Source of the DNA: Amorphochlora amoebiformis
Taxonomy: Eukaryota > Cercozoa > Chlorarachniophyceae
Direction of reading: 5' to 3'
Assembly: GCA_054601695.1 (NCBI GenBank)
Contig: BAAHQB010000259.1
Span: 62,001-126,000 of the forward strand
Length of the DNA stretch: 64,000 bases
Part shown: piece after piece, positions 57,542-64,000 of the stretch
How positions within the stretch are numbered: the first letter of the stretch is position 1
How the letters are laid out: each line of letters starts with the position of its first letter
The notes under the pieces: generated by a model
Database searches by the model: none
Told to the model about the DNA's origin: nothing
Seen by the model: only the letters and a program-made list of their open reading frames with translations
Position numbers and translations under genes: made by a program

Positions 57542-58480
57542 CTAGCTTGGTACCTTGGGTCCTTGCTGCACCTTCCCATCCACGTACACCACTGCACCAT
57601 CTTCCAGAGGCACGCGTGTGGGTAACTTTTCGATCCCAAACTCGACAGGGGATCTCCCAACGATACTCACGTTCCTCCCTAAGATCGCTGCCATCGCCAT
57701 CCCACCACTCTTAAATTCTCGACCTCCACGGCTCCCACGAGATGCATTCGACAAAGGCCTGTGTAGCGATCCAATCCCCGCATCAATGTGGCTTCCAGCG
57801 AAACCAACCACCTGAACTCCGGAAAGCACGACGCTTAGCAAGCGCGCGGGTGAGCAAAAGTATGCTCCCGTTGCAGCGTCGAAGAGCTCGGTCGAAGAGT
57901 GGCACGCATTGAGCAACACCGCTCGGATCTTGGTGCTAAGCGCCTCGCTGAAGTCTAGGATAAACCTCGCAAATTTCTCAATACCATCGACTTCACTCAG
58001 GGCATTCTTCTCGCCGCCAAAGAGCCAGCCCGGGAGCCCATGGGATATGTAGATAATCGTGACAGAAAGCTGCTTCACTTCGCTGCGGTAGTAGCCCTTG
58101 ATGGATTTCACGACGTCTGACATTGGTGTTTTCCACGATATTCTGCGTGACGGGTTGATGACTCGGTAGCCACGGGCAGCGATGGAATGCTCGGGATTCT
58201 TGGTCGCAAGGTCATCGCGTCGCCAACCTGGGCGATGGCACAACGGGAAGTGGACGACAAGGGCCGGAAGCACGTGCCCGCGAGTGCGCCTTTGAGATCT
58301 TTGGCGAAATCTCTTACAATTCTGTTTTGACGAGGGTTTGGTGGTGTGCATGCGTCGTTTGCAAGTTTCAATTACGTCGGTCCCGCTGGGTGAGTCTGTT
58401 TGTTTGTATTTCGATTTTGAGCATCGACATTGTTCACGAGATGCCTTGCGAGGGTCAACGAGCTCAAGGACAGCGTCCAT
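57542..58480 (-). CDS. Intronless CHAT/caspase-like (clan CD) protein
   Basis: One uninterrupted frame of 312 codons, from MDAVLELVDPRKA to TAG. Residues about 150-260 show the clan CD pattern: a hydrophobic strand then SHG (VTIIYISHGLPGW), a helical stretch (IEKFARFILDFSEALSTK), then a strand ending in the putative catalytic Cys (IRAVLLNACHSSTELF), followed by VQVVGFAGSHIDAGIG. His and Cys are the expected catalytic dyad of CHAT or caspase-like peptidases. The N-terminal 100 residues are basic and low in order, and may be mispredicted. It has higher GC than its neighbours and no intron, unlike every other gene here, so a retrocopy or acquired gene is possible. The start shares a 148-bp upstream region with the divergent gene at 58629. 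Confidence 0.65.
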   Translation of the reverse strand: MDAVLELVDPRKASREQCRCSKSKYKQTDSPSGTDVIETCKRRMHTTKPSSKQNCKRFRQRSQRRTRGHVLPALVVHFPLCHRPGWRRDDLATKNPEHSIAARGYRVINPSRRISWKTPMSDVVKSIKGYYRSEVKQLSVTIIYISHGLPGWLFGGEKNALSEVDGIEKFARFILDFSEALSTKIRAVLLNACHSSTELFDAATGAYFCSPARLLSVVLSGVQVVGFAGSHIDAGIGSLHRPLSNASRGSRGGREFKSGGMAMAAILGRNVSIVGRSPVEFGIEKLPTRVPLEDGAVVYVDGKVQQGPKVPS

Positions 58481-58628
58481 TGCGCTTCCTTGGCCGTGGA
58501 AACACGGGGCCAGCGCACCAAAGAGAGTTCAGCACACCCCAGAGAGTTCCGCACATCCTTTTTCGGCTCAGGACACGTGTCCGCGTGCGTCACTCCACGT
58601 GACATTCTGTTGTCACAACCGCGCAACG
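58481..58628. promoter_or_regulatory. Bidirectional promoter region with CACGTG motifs
   Basis: 148 bp between two divergent start codons. It contains a 12-bp perfect palindrome GGACACGTGTCC at 58571-58582 and a second CACGTG at 58596-58601, plus two AGAGAGTTC-GCACA repeats (about 58520-58556). CACGTG is the E-box/G-box core bound by bHLH and bZIP factors; use here is inference. Confidence 0.45.
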
Positions 58629-62803
<4,175 letters not shown>

Positions 62804-63585
62804 TCAAGCCGCAAGCAAGCCACTAAAACCTCATGTACCTAACTTGGCAATTAGACCGTTGAATCGGATGGTTGATATCGCGATACTGGCCTTTTAGCCG
62901 CTATTGAGTACTAATTACTACTAAAGTCCGTGAAGTTCGACGGGTCCGACTAGTCCGACCGTAGACAGGTACGTCTAAGTTATTCTAGGATTCATGAGTA
63001 TGTGTTACACACGTGTAGTACCGCGGAGAACGTTTGGAAAATCGTAAGATTTTGAGCGTCACTACTTTAGTACTAGCAGTAGCGAGTGGCAAAGCCATAG
63101 GTCTACTAGTATGTTCTTTGACTACATTTAGTACATGTCAGATTGCAGTGGCAGTGATCCCAAAATCAGCTAGATCAGCGTCAAGATATGCTAGTATGAG
63201 TATCGCAACTACGTCTAGTACGTAAATCCACCGGATCTACAAATTTGCAAGGTTCACTATGATAAATTCCAACTTAGAGAAGTTGTGCGGCGCATTGCAC
63301 CGCTGAAGTCAGTATGATCTTAGATGATCCTGCGTGTTCAGACTGTCCTCGCGTCTAGATTACCGTGACAAGCACTCAAAATTAATTTAGTTCATCTGGA
63401 CTCAAGGTTTCTGTTGCTCTGGTAGTCTGGTAGGATCCTCTATATTCCAGACGTTGTGTGCTGTGATCGATCGTGAGTACCCAAATATTATATTCAATCC
63501 TACTATAACTGTATATATATGTATATATATTTAAATTATATATATATATATATATATATATACTATATATATACATATCATGATC

Positions 63586-63627
<42 letters not shown>

Positions 63628-63659
63628 CAACAAATATACATACAAATATATGTATGTAT

Positions 63660-63732
<73 letters not shown>

Positions 63733-63873
63733 TGAAAAGATATACATGTACATACTTAATTGTATATTTTGTGTATGTATACCTAACGGTTCTTTGTTCG
63801 AATACACCCAAAAAAGAAAGAAAAAGCATTCCCCTTATAATTTTCTGTATTATCTACTGTGATGTGTATTATA

Positions 63874-63913
<40 letters not shown>

Positions 63914-63916
63914 TCA

Positions 63917-63947
<31 letters not shown>

Positions 63948-64000
63948 TTATATATATATACGTATACTGGTATAAAATTCCAACAAACACATCTAGACTA
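62804..64000. other. 3' flank of Lys-rich gene, CTAG-bearing complex DNA then (TA)n
   Basis: 62830-63500 is complex, (TA)n-free DNA with repeated ACTAGT/CTAGTA/GTCTAG motifs, like the spacers after other convergent genes. (TA)n resumes at 63540. No exon is recognised; the next gene probably lies beyond the window. Confidence 0.55.

Overview
The window is nuclear DNA of a flagellated, plastid-bearing eukaryote, probably a green-lineage microalga. The first gene encodes two tandem EF-Ts modules, the layout of the plastid EF-Ts polyprotein (PETs) of green algae and plants. A tubulin tyrosine ligase-like (TTLL) gene fits a cell with cilia. Genes are split into many small GT-AG exons (down to 17 nt), and nearly every intron carries (TA)n tracts from tens to more than 150 bp. 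Interstitial telomere-like blocks are TTAGGG, not TTTAGGG, which may help place the organism. Most long open frames here are Ile-Tyr artefacts of (TA)n. Genes were rebuilt by joining exons whose splice sites, reading phase and domain sequence agree.

Layout, nine genes in strictly alternating orientation: (A,+) tandem EF-Ts, 3' part, ending at 6511; (B,-) 21327-8490, about 930 aa in 33 exons, with DEP-like, PH, three cyclic-nucleotide-binding and C-terminal RGS domains; (C,+) globin, about 22128-23814; (D,-) 28725-25534, small coiled-coil protein; (E,+) 29797-34569, protein with a PH-domain C-terminal helix; (F,-) about 53967 to 36068 or slightly beyond, TTLL; (G,+) about 55923-57190, unrecognised; (H,-) 58480-57542, intronless CHAT/caspase-like protein; (I,+) 58629-62803, Lys/Ser-rich protein. 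Convergent 3' ends (A/B, C/D, E/F, and downstream of I) are separated by complex, CTAG-rich DNA almost free of (TA)n. Divergent 5' ends (B/C, D/E, F/G, H/I) are not CTAG-rich.

The most unusual feature is structural. At a dozen or more exons the exon end with its splice site has been tandemly copied into the adjoining intron, one to six times, with (TA)n between copies. Other oddities are a 184-bp (CG)n tract embedded in (TA)n, telomere-like arrays inside introns, two large inverted repeats, and many minisatellites. No transposon with recognisable coding sequence, tRNA, rRNA or CRISPR array was found.

Functionally, B and E suggest membrane/second-messenger signalling (PH, cNMP, G-protein regulation), F tubulin modification, A plastid translation, C heme/gas chemistry. 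No operon-like relationship is implied, but H and I share a 148-bp divergent promoter region.
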